From the NCBI RefSeq assembly GCF_016899755.1, contig NZ_JACJJC010000010.1, positions 1 through 64,000 on the forward strand: a stretch of DNA of 64,000 nt, in the 5' to 3' direction. A program made the translations under genes and the position numbers. Positions 9,011-16,387 of the stretch are shown here, one piece after another (the stretch's first letter is position 1; the number at the start of each line of letters is the position of its first letter). Under the pieces are notes generated by a model that was given only the letters and a program-made list of their open reading frames with translations, ran no database searches and was not told the origin of the DNA. This DNA comes from Sutterella massiliensis (GTDB taxonomy: Bacteria; Pseudomonadota; Gammaproteobacteria; Burkholderiales; Burkholderiaceae_F).

Positions 9011-9050
9011 AAAGCGCCGCTCCCCGGAATGAAGAGAGCGGCGCTTTTTT
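9011..9050 (+). terminator. Terminator after the parvulin gene
   Basis: AAGCGCCGCT and AGCGGCGCTT pair over 10 bp with a loop of about 15 nt. TTTTTT follows. Confidence 0.85.
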
Positions 9051-9149
9051 CGCTTTCGGAGCCGACGCCCGGCGCGCGAAGCACGTTTGCTGCGCGTTCG
9101 GTTGCTGTCGGTGCCGCAAAGCAAACCCTCGCCATAAGGACTTGACCAA

Positions 9150-11099
9150 GTGACTGCTGAGATCGGGCAATTTGCCCTTATCCTCTCGCTCGTCATCGCT
9201 GCTGCGGGCGGCGTGCTCTCGCTTGCGGGTGCGCAGCTCGATATTCGCAGCTGGATGCGTACGGGCACGGCTGCAGCCGTCGGGCTTGCCGTAAGCGCCA
9301 CCGTTGCGATCGGTGCGCTCGCGTACGCCTTTGTCACGAGCGACTTCTCGCTGTTGAACGTTGCGAGAAACTCCAACCTGCTTCTGCCCTGGTACTACAA
9401 ACTTGCCGCTGTCTGGGGCTCGCACGAAGGCTCGATTCTTTTCTGGGTGACGACGCTCTGCTGGTGGACGGCCGCCGTGGCGTTCTCCGCGCGCCGACTT
9501 CCCGAGAAGGTGCTCGCGCGCATTCTCGGCACGCTCTCGCTCGTTGCCTTCGGGTTCTTCCTCTTTATCGTCGCGACGTCGAACCCGTTCCTGCGTCTTT
9601 TTCCGCCCGCCATGAACGGCGCGGACCTGAATCCGCTTCTGCAGGACCCGGGGATGATCTTCCATCCGCCGATGCTTTACCTCGGCTACGTGGGCTTTGC
9701 GGTGCCCTTTGCCTTTGCGATCGCCGCACTGATGGGCGGGCGTCTCGACGTCTCCTGGGCGCGCTGGATGCGTCCGTGGACGACGGCTTCGTGGATTCTC
9801 CTGACGCTCGGCATTGCGCTCGGCGCCTACTGGTCGTACTACGAACTCGGCTGGGGCGGCTGGTGGGCCTGGGACCCGGTTGAAAACTCGTCCCTGATGC
9901 CGTGGCTCACGGGCACGGCCCTCATGCATTCGCTTGCCGTTACCGAAAAGCGCGGCGTCTTCAAGATCTGGACGGTGTTCCTGGCGATCCTCACGTTCTC
10001 GCTCTCGCTTTTGGGCACCTTCCTCGTGCGTTCGGGCGTTCTCACTTCCGTGCACGCTTTTGCCTCCGATCCGACGCGCGGCATGTTCATTCTCGTCTTC
10101 CTCTGCCTCGTGATCGGCATTTCGTTCCTTCTCTTTGCATGGAAGGGCGCTTCGGTCGGGACGACGAGCGCTTTCGGCTGGTGCTCCCGCGAGTCGATGC
10201 TGATGGGCAACAACCTGCTCCTCGTTGCCGCGATGGGCACGGTGCTTCTCGGGACGCTTTATCCGCTCTTGCTTGATGCCGTGACGGGCGACAAGATCAC
10301 CGTCGGCGCGCCGTACTTCAACGCCGTCTTCGGTTCGATGATGGTGCCGACGACCTTCCTCCTGGCGCCGGGCGCGGTGGCGGCCTGGAAGCAGCAGAAT
10401 CCGGAAAAGCTCGCGAAGCTTCTCGGGGTGCCGCTTGTTGTTTCGCTCGCTTTCGGGATTCTTGTTCCCGTTCTTTTGGGCGAGTTCGATCTCATTATGG
10501 CGACGGGCGCGTTCCTCGCCGCCTGGATCGTCACTTCTGCCGTTGCGGACTGGGTGCGCTATGCGCGCACGGCTGCGGCGCAAAAACGCAGCATTTTCGG
10601 TCAGACGCTCCCCTGGTGGGGCATGCACATTGCGCACATCGGCGTTGCGCTCGTGATCTTCGGGGCCGTGGCGGTTTCCGAATACGAAGTCGAGCGCAAC
10701 ATGACCATGTATCCGAAGGATGTCGTCACGATTCGCGATATCACCTTCCGCTACAACGGCTGGGCCGAATACCGGGGCGCCAACTACACGGGCGCGCGCG
10801 GTTCGATCACGATTCTCGATGCTTCGGGCAACGAAATCACGGAACTCAATCCCGAAAAGCGCAACTACGACTCCGTGCAGAACATGACGATGACGGAAGC
10901 GGCGATCGTACATCTGCCGATCGAAGACGTTTACGTGTCGCTCGCGACGCCCACTTCCGACGGCAACGGCTGGGTCGTTCGCGCCTATGTGAAGCCCTTC
11001 GTGATGTTCATCTGGTACGGCACGCTCCTGATGGCCTTGGGCGGGCTGCTCGCGCTTACGACGCGCCGCGGCGCTCGCTTCGGAGGTGAAGCCAAATGA
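9150..11099 (+). CDS. ccmF: Heme lyase subunit CcmF of cytochrome c maturation
   Basis: This 649-residue inner-membrane protein has about 15 hydrophobic segments and the CcmF hallmarks. The WGSHEGSILFW motif and the tryptophan-rich WD domain (GWGGWWAWDPVENSSLMPWL) present heme. Conserved histidines lie near SLAVTEKRGVFK and the last segments, and there is a periplasmic loop before the final helix. CcmF with CcmH and CcmI attaches heme to apocytochrome CXXCH motifs in the periplasm. The start is GTG, chosen because AAGGA lies 9 nt upstream. Its last codons overlap ccmH by ATGA, indicating coupled translation. The usual ccmABCDE and the thioredoxin gene ccmG are not adjacent and must be elsewhere if System I is complete. 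Confidence 0.95.
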   Translation: MTAEIGQFALILSLVIAAAGGVLSLAGAQLDIRSWMRTGTAAAVGLAVSATVAIGALAYAFVTSDFSLLNVARNSNLLLPWYYKLAAVWGSHEGSILFWVTTLCWWTAAVAFSARRLPEKVLARILGTLSLVAFGFFLFIVATSNPFLRLFPPAMNGADLNPLLQDPGMIFHPPMLYLGYVGFAVPFAFAIAALMGGRLDVSWARWMRPWTTASWILLTLGIALGAYWSYYELGWGGWWAWDPVENSSLMPWLTGTALMHSLAVTEKRGVFKIWTVFLAILTFSLSLLGTFLVRSGVLTSVHAFASDPTRGMFILVFLCLVIGISFLLFAWKGASVGTTSAFGWCSRESMLMGNNLLLVAAMGTVLLGTLYPLLLDAVTGDKITVGAPYFNAVFGSMMVPTTFLLAPGAVAAWKQQNPEKLAKLLGVPLVVSLAFGILVPVLLGEFDLIMATGAFLAAWIVTSAVADWVRYARTAAAQKRSIFGQTLPWWGMHIAHIGVALVIFGAVAVSEYEVERNMTMYPKDVVTIRDITFRYNGWAEYRGANYTGARGSITILDASGNEITELNPEKRNYDSVQNMTMTEAAIVHLPIEDVYVSLATPTSDGNGWVVRAYVKPFVMFIWYGTLLMALGGLLALTTRRGARFGGEAK

Positions 11100-11809
11100 T
11101 GCAGAAAAACTTTTGGATTTCGCTCGCGCTGAGCGCCGCCATTGCGGCGGGGACATTCTCCGGGGCCGTGCGCGCAGAAGCGCCTGCTTCGCCCGCAGCT
11201 CAGCCGGCGGCCGAGCAAACGGGCGCGGATGCCCCGCGCAAGATGGGCTCGGTTGTTTCTTCGGAAAAGAGCCGCGCCGCACAGGCCTTTATGGAAAGTG
11301 CCTCGACGGGCGCGCAGGGCTTCAGCGTCGAAAGCCTCAAGCCCAACGAAGCGCAGCCTGCTGAATTCGACCCGAAGACGAACCCGCGTCTCTACGAAAT
11401 CAGCACGCAGCTGCGCTGCCTCGTCTGCGCGAACGAAAGCATTGCCGAGTCGAATGTGGAGCTCGCCATCGACCTGCGCCGCGAAGTCGCCAAGCAGATC
11501 AAGGCGGGCAAAACCGACGAGGAGATCATCGACTTCATGGTCGATCGCTACGGCGACTACGTGCTCTTTAAGCCGCCTTTCAAAGCCAAGACGTACCTGC
11601 TTTGGCTCGGTCCGATCGCCTTCTTCGGGCTCGCGATCTGGGCACTCCTTCGCATCGTCTCGAGCCGACGTGCGGCGCGACGCGATCGTCGGGCGAACGT
11701 GGATGCGCGCGACATCGAGCGCGCCAAGGCGATTCTGCGCGGGGAACTCGTCTTCAAGAGCGGCGAATTCGTTGAAAAATCTGCGGCTCGACCCCAGGCG
11801 GGCGCTTAA
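11096..11809 (+). CDS. ccmH: Cytochrome c maturation thiol protein CcmH
   Basis: The 237-residue protein has a signal peptide followed by about 60 low-complexity Ala/Pro/Gln-rich residues. The CcmH domain contains LRCLVCANESIAESN, the LRCxxC redox pair that reduces apocytochrome cysteines, and FMVDRYGDYVLFKPPFKAKTYLLW leading into the membrane helix. The long spacer between signal peptide and domain is unusual compared with the roughly 140-160-residue CcmH of most bacteria, and the C-terminal cytoplasmic tail is also extended. It overlaps ccmF by 4 nt and is followed 13 nt later by ccmI. CcmG, which normally sits between ccmF and ccmH, is missing here. Confidence 0.93.
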   Translation: MMQKNFWISLALSAAIAAGTFSGAVRAEAPASPAAQPAAEQTGADAPRKMGSVVSSEKSRAAQAFMESASTGAQGFSVESLKPNEAQPAEFDPKTNPRLYEISTQLRCLVCANESIAESNVELAIDLRREVAKQIKAGKTDEEIIDFMVDRYGDYVLFKPPFKAKTYLLWLGPIAFFGLAIWALLRIVSSRRAARRDRRANVDARDIERAKAILRGELVFKSGEFVEKSAARPQAGA

Positions 11810-11822
11810 GAGAGCGGGGTGA

Positions 11823-12824
11823 ATGGATATGAAATTTCAGATTATTTTCATTGTCATCGCGCTTCTTCTCACCGGGGGCGCCGTCGGCCTTTTCGTCTGG
11901 CGTCTGCTCTCGGGCGCCGACGATCCGACGCGCGAATGGCGCCGCATCGACGAAAACGTCGCGGGCCTTCGCTACGAGTACGAGCGCGCCAAAGAGCTGC
12001 TTGCGGGCGGGCGCATTTCGCAGGCCGAATTCGAAGAGCGTGAAAACGAGCTCGCGCTTCGCGTGATCGACGAAACGGCGCAGGAAGACCGTGCGCAGGA
12101 CCGCGCGTCGCAGTCGCTCCCTGCCATCACGGCCGCGGCCGTGGGTGTCTTCATGTTTGCGACGAGTGCCGGGCTCTACCTTTACTACGGCGACTATTCG
12201 GCGCTCGACGAAAAGGCGATCGAGCAGGTGCGGCTTACGCAGCAGCAGGCTGCAGCCGAACTCAATTTGGCCGACACGGTCGAGACGCTCGAAAAGTCGC
12301 TCGAAAAGAACAAGGACAACCTGGAAGCCTGGGAAATCCTGGCCGACCGCTACAACTCGACGGGCAACCTCTCGCAGGCGCAGATTGCCTATGAGAACGT
12401 CGTTCGCCTCAACCCGAAGGATGCCAACGCGTATGCGGAATTGGCCGACGTGCTGATCGCAATCGGCGACGGTCATATTTCCGATAAGGTCGCCGAGTAC
12501 GCGAAGAAGTGCCTCGAAATCGACCCTTATCACCAGAAGGGGCTCATGATTGGTGCGGCGGCTGCGTTCGAAAAGGCCGATTATGCGGGGGCGGCGATTC
12601 TTTTCAATCGCTTGCGCTCGCAGATTCCGAGCGGCAACGAAGTGCACGATGCGCTTTCGCAGCAGATCGATATCGCGCTCCAAATGGGCGGGCTCGATAA
12701 GGTGCCGCAGGATCCGGTGCCGCCCAAGCCCAAAAGCGACATCGACAAGATGATGAAGCTCGGCATGCCCGCGGCACCCGAAGCCGGGGCCGACGGCGTG
12801 GGACTTTTGCCCAAGCGCCAGTAG
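11823..12824 (+). CDS. ccmI: Cytochrome c maturation chaperone CcmI
   Basis: The 333-residue protein has an N-terminal membrane helix (about 6-27), then a charged cytoplasmic loop with a leucine-zipper-like stretch (EYERAKELLAGGRISQAEF). A second helix (about 101-122) leads to a periplasmic TPR domain (DNLEAWEILADRYNSTGN, LNPKDANAYAELADVL, EYAKKCLEIDPYHQKG). This is the CcmI plan. The TPR part binds the C-terminal helix of apocytochromes and hands them to CcmFH. It is the third gene of the ccmFHI unit. A terminator lies 108 nt downstream, ending the unit. Confidence 0.92.
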   Translation: MDMKFQIIFIVIALLLTGGAVGLFVWRLLSGADDPTREWRRIDENVAGLRYEYERAKELLAGGRISQAEFEERENELALRVIDETAQEDRAQDRASQSLPAITAAAVGVFMFATSAGLYLYYGDYSALDEKAIEQVRLTQQQAAAELNLADTVETLEKSLEKNKDNLEAWEILADRYNSTGNLSQAQIAYENVVRLNPKDANAYAELADVLIAIGDGHISDKVAEYAKKCLEIDPYHQKGLMIGAAAAFEKADYAGAAILFNRLRSQIPSGNEVHDALSQQIDIALQMGGLDKVPQDPVPPKPKSDIDKMMKLGMPAAPEAGADGVGLLPKRQ

Positions 12825-12931
12825 TCCAGGCAAAGCGCGTTTTCGGCTGTTCGCTTTTCCTCGGGCGATCCGGGCAGCCGATACGCCATCAATGCAAACG
12901 TTTGACCGCAGGAGCCGAAGCGGTCGTTGCG

Positions 12932-12964
12932 GAGCCGATGCCGTTCGCGGGTCGGCTCTTTTTT
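12932..12964 (+). terminator. Terminator of the ccmFHI unit
   Basis: GAGCCGA (12932-12938) and TCGGCTC (12952-12958) form the stem, followed by TTTTTT. Its position rules out starts of the next gene upstream of it. Confidence 0.8.
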
Positions 12965-13148
12965 CGTGCCTTTTCGGCATGGTGCTCTCGAGCGTTCGGC
13001 CTTGTTCGCCGGCTTTGAACGCGGGGCGGCAGCGTTGCATGTTCGCGTTCGCCTCAAGCGCGGCGCCCGAGCGCGCCTCCGGGCCATGGTCGGTCGATTT
13101 TGCTGTATGGTGTTGCTTCTCGGCAGCGTTCAACTCATACCAATACGC

Positions 13149-16001
13149 ATGAACAATCAAAAAGAAAAAATGACGCGCATTGCGCTTGCACCCGACGAAC
13201 AAGAGGAAATGCAGCGCCTTATTCGACTCGCGATCGCCGACTATCGGAAGGCACTTTCCGAGCTCGACGCTTTTATCGAAAAAGGCATTCGCGCTGGGCG
13301 CTTTACGCGAGAAGAAGCGCAGGCGGATTTGAACTTTACCGAGGTACGCGCGAGTATTTATGCGACCGACGGCGGCTACCTCACGGCGCTGCGAGCCAAA
13401 CGCCTCTTTGAAAAGCTCGTTGCGAACGAGCCCGAAGCGGTTCATACGCGGCTCAACGGTTCGCTTGTGCTCCTGCACTGCGGGCTCGTCGAGGCGGCTA
13501 GCCGCGAGGTTGATGCGATTCTTGCAGTAGCGCCCGACAATGTCGAAGCGCTTGCATTCGCAGCTTTCTTTGCGCGCGAACTGAAGACGGGGAACGCCGA
13601 CGCGTTTATGGAACGGGCGAAAGCGATCGGTTCCGACTCGGACGCCTACAAGGTGCTCGTTGAGATTTATAGCGAGGGCGGGGGATTTGCCGAGCTGCAG
13701 CGCCGCGCCGTGGTGCGCCCCGTCGACCATCTTCGGTTTGATGACGCGCGGCTCGTTGAAGGGCTTTTGAACCGCTTGATTTGCACGACGTGCGAGCGCG
13801 TTGACATCGAGAAGCTCGAAGCCGTGAAGAAGACGCTGGGCCTCGAAGCATTGGCGCCGGTCTTCACGGGTGAAGAAAGCAAAGCTTCGGGCGAGGACGT
13901 TTTTAGCTGCGACGATTTCCTGGGTTACACGCAGGGCACGGTGAAGCTCAACGGTCGCGCCGTTCGACTCCTTTTTCCGCTCAACGAAGCGGGCGTTTCG
14001 GCGCTGCCGCGGCTTTGGCTCGATGAGGTGCGCAGGCACCTTCTCAAATTCGTGAAGTCGCTCGACGAAAAGCGATCGGACGCGCTTCTTGCGTTTGAAA
14101 TCTCGCCGCACCGCCGTGTCTGGGCCGTATTTGCCGACAGCGCGAGGGCGACCGGCGCCGCTCGTCTTCGTCGCGAGGAACTCTACGCGTGCCGTCTCTT
14201 CTTGGCGCCACCCGGGCTCGAAACGATGCAGGCGCTTTTGAATCTCGAGGCGCCTTCGAGCGAAGAGCTCAAGGAATTCGTGCTCGGGCGTCGACGCATT
14301 CGTGCGCTTTTGAGCGGTTCGGAAGCCGATTTCCATGACGAGCACGCTTCGTCGATCGGCGCGGACGGCGTCATCAACATCCTTGACATCAAGGCGGGGA
14401 TGAAGCAGGCGGTTGAGCTCGTCGAGACGTACGGCATGCGCGGCGCGCTCGCGAAGCTCGACACGCTTCCGGCGGCTTTCCGTGAACTTGCCGTTTTTGA
14501 GTACCTGAAACTTGTCCTCATCGTCAACACGGCGGACGCGTCGGATGTCGATGCGATGAACCGACTGATGCTCGAAACGACGATCACCTGCGGCAAGTTC
14601 TCGGACACGAAGGAATACGGTCGTCTGATCGGTCTGCTTTTTGCCAAAATAGAGCGTTTTGGGCCGGCTGCGAGCTGTCTGCAGACGGCGCGCACCACCG
14701 ATCAGACGGATATCGATACGCTCGCGGGGCTTTATCTCGCGCTTGAGTCTTTCTCCTCGCCCGATTTTGCCGAACCCTATCGCGCGCGCATCGAGCGCTT
14801 CTGGCGCGAATTCGAAGCGAGCGAGGCGGAGCTTCGCCGCCTGCTCGCAGAGGACAACGACAACGATGCGCTCGAGCGCATGAATGTGCTTGCCGCGCCC
14901 TTTAACTGCAACTGGGGCTTCCAGTTCCCGCGGCTTTCGCCCGAAAAGGCGACGCTCGCCTTTTTGCCGATGGGCGACCGTCCGCTGCTTCTCATGATGC
15001 TCGAGCTCGTTCGCCGCTGCCCCGACGCGCTCAAAGACCGCTGGTCGGTGATTGTGGGCAATCCCCCGATCATGCTTCCGCAGAGCATCACAATGTTCAA
15101 CGTAGAAATGGCGATCGATCGGATGACCGTCTGGCCGCAGCGCAGCGGCGAAGGGTATGACTTCGCGATTTATTCGCCCGACTTCGAGCGTTTCCCCGCA
15201 GAAGCCGAGCCTCGTCTTCATTTTCTCGCCCAGATGGTGACGCGCTTTGCGATCGGCGACGCGCAGACCGAGCGCTGGGTGAAGAGCTGCCGCGCCATTC
15301 TCTCGAAGGACGGCTGTCCGAAGGAAGCGGGCATTTCCTTGGAGGAGCTCGGCGACTATTTCCGTGAAGCGGAGCCCGCGTCCGTCGATTTCGATTACGA
15401 AAAGCTTCTGCAAAGCCCCGTGAGCTTCTGGCACAAAGTGTCGTACCCCAAATCGGGCTTTTACTTCGACGTCGGTCCGGGCGAGACCCTTTGCCCGTCG
15501 CTCATGAACGAGTTTCTCGCGGACGAGGCGACCGACCAGAATCGCTTCGAGTTCGCGGGCGCCGTGGCGGGCTTCGTCTACTTCTCGTTTGCCGAGGGAG
15601 AAATGTCCGCTGAACGTGCCGATGCCGTACGCGAGGCCTTTCGCTCGCACGTTGCCCGCGAGGGCGTCGGCATTGAACACGTGCGCTTCATCGGGCGCGC
15701 GGACGGCACGCGCTTCGGGTACCTCGAATTCTTGGCGTGGGACTTCCGCGTCCTCGAAAAGGCGGCCGCGTCCTTCTTTGCCGCAGAGAACGCGCTCACG
15801 GCTTCCATTCGGGAGGGCGGCATCAAGACCTATCGGCAGGAGGGGCTGCCTCTCGAGTACCGCGGCGACGTCGTCTTTGAGCCGCTTCCTGAGGGCGAAC
15901 TTGAAAAGACAGAGTCCGAAACCGAGGCGGATTCGCTTGAGCCGATTCCGGCAGAGTTTTCGGGACTTGAAGATCCCTTCATGCTGAGAGGTCGTGCCTG
16001 A
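13149..16001 (+). CDS. Large orphan protein with TPR-like N-terminal half
   Basis: From the ATG at 13149 the product has 950 residues and no recognised family. It is soluble, acidic and cytoplasmic: no signal peptide or membrane segment is seen. Residues about 60-180 form alternating Ala/Leu-rich helix pairs (TRLNGSLVLLHCGLVEAASR, VDAILAVAPDNVEALAFAAF) that resemble TPR repeats. The rest is mixed alpha/beta, with a Trp/Phe-rich part (FNCNWGFQFPRLSPEK, WSVIVGNPPIMLP) and a C-terminal domain with FGYLEFLAWDF. The start lacks a Shine-Dalgarno sequence; an ATG seven codons later is an alternative. The frame is open upstream to 12927, but that part overlaps the ccm terminator. It stands alone between terminators. 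Function unknown. Confidence 0.7.
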   Translation: MNNQKEKMTRIALAPDEQEEMQRLIRLAIADYRKALSELDAFIEKGIRAGRFTREEAQADLNFTEVRASIYATDGGYLTALRAKRLFEKLVANEPEAVHTRLNGSLVLLHCGLVEAASREVDAILAVAPDNVEALAFAAFFARELKTGNADAFMERAKAIGSDSDAYKVLVEIYSEGGGFAELQRRAVVRPVDHLRFDDARLVEGLLNRLICTTCERVDIEKLEAVKKTLGLEALAPVFTGEESKASGEDVFSCDDFLGYTQGTVKLNGRAVRLLFPLNEAGVSALPRLWLDEVRRHLLKFVKSLDEKRSDALLAFEISPHRRVWAVFADSARATGAARLRREELYACRLFLAPPGLETMQALLNLEAPSSEELKEFVLGRRRIRALLSGSEADFHDEHASSIGADGVINILDIKAGMKQAVELVETYGMRGALAKLDTLPAAFRELAVFEYLKLVLIVNTADASDVDAMNRLMLETTITCGKFSDTKEYGRLIGLLFAKIERFGPAASCLQTARTTDQTDIDTLAGLYLALESFSSPDFAEPYRARIERFWREFEASEAELRRLLAEDNDNDALERMNVLAAPFNCNWGFQFPRLSPEKATLAFLPMGDRPLLLMMLELVRRCPDALKDRWSVIVGNPPIMLPQSITMFNVEMAIDRMTVWPQRSGEGYDFAIYSPDFERFPAEAEPRLHFLAQMVTRFAIGDAQTERWVKSCRAILSKDGCPKEAGISLEELGDYFREAEPASVDFDYEKLLQSPVSFWHKVSYPKSGFYFDVGPGETLCPSLMNEFLADEATDQNRFEFAGAVAGFVYFSFAEGEMSAERADAVREAFRSHVAREGVGIEHVRFIGRADGTRFGYLEFLAWDFRVLEKAAASFFAAENALTASIREGGIKTYRQEGLPLEYRGDVVFEPLPEGELEKTESETEADSLEPIPAEFSGLEDPFMLRGRA

Positions 16002-16022
16002 TCGGGGCGTAGACTAAAACTC

Positions 16023-16061
16023 AAAAAATCCCCGCAGCCTCATGCACACAAGCTGCGGGGA
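16023..16061 (-). terminator. Terminator-like hairpin, minus strand
   Basis: TCCCCGCAGC (16029-16038) and GCTGCGGGGA (16052-16061) form a perfect 10-bp stem. On the minus strand it is followed by TTTTTTGA. It is the second of two hairpins downstream of the BisC-type gene and also faces the orphan gene. Confidence 0.75.
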
Positions 16062-16219
16062 CGCTGCACCTCAGAAAAGGAAGACCTTTGCTGCGAGGAG
16101 AGCCTTTCCTTTAGGCGCAGTCTTCAGGTTCTCGGTCAGAACCGGTGACGCATAAAGAGATAAAGGACGGCGTTCGAAGGATCGCGGTTACAGTAATCGT
16201 GAAATATGCTGTGTGAACG

Positions 16220-16258
16220 AAAAGTCCCGTTCGACTTTTGAAATCGAACGGAACTTTT
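16220..16258. terminator. Hairpin terminator directly after the BisC region
   Basis: AAAAGTCCCGTTCGACTT and AATCGAACGGAACTTTT pair almost completely around TTGA, with T runs on both strands. It lies 30 nt after the stop of the short frame at 16289-16387, marking the real 3' end of the minus-strand transcript. The rest of the 16002-16385 gap holds nothing else recognisable. Confidence 0.7.
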
Positions 16259-16288
16259 GTGCAAGCCGAAGTCTCGGCGAAGAAGTGT

Positions 16289-16387
16289 TTACTTCGAGAA
16301 GGCCTTCTCAACACTCACCGGGAAGGCCTGATAGCCGAACATGTCGGTGAACTTGATTTCAACGGCAGGCTGCGTCTCGCCCCACTT
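16289..16387 (-). pseudogene. Orphan C-terminal coding remnant after the BisC-type gene
   Basis: In the frame shifted against the BisC-type gene, about 33 codons read SKWGETQPAVEIKF, then TDMFGYQAFPVSVEKAFSK and TAA, directly followed by a terminator. Composition and the clean stop look like a real protein C-terminus. The preceding gene ends DKWAAGK-stop exactly where this stretch starts (K-W-G-E). It may be a lost C-terminal extension separated by a frameshift, or the tail of a former neighbouring or duplicated gene. I do not recognise the sequence. Confidence 0.4.

Noticed and set aside
8115..11282. Minus-strand open frame of 1055 codons opposite the parvulin and ccmF genes
   Set aside because: It is antisense to well-recognised genes, is Arg/His/Glu-rich without domains, and arises because GC-rich codons leave few stops in that frame.
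12927..13148. N-terminal extension of the orphan protein
   Set aside because: The frame is open but overlaps the ccm terminator and reads as Arg-rich sequence; the ATG at 13149 is preferred.
11754..15680. Minus-strand open frame of 1308 codons opposite ccmI and the orphan gene
   Set aside because: Same reason: antisense, no start signal, no domain pattern, and it spans a terminator and two genes.
16111..16314. 67-codon minus-strand frame in the gap after the BisC-type gene
   Set aside because: It spans the bidirectional terminator and has no ribosome-binding site or conserved pattern.
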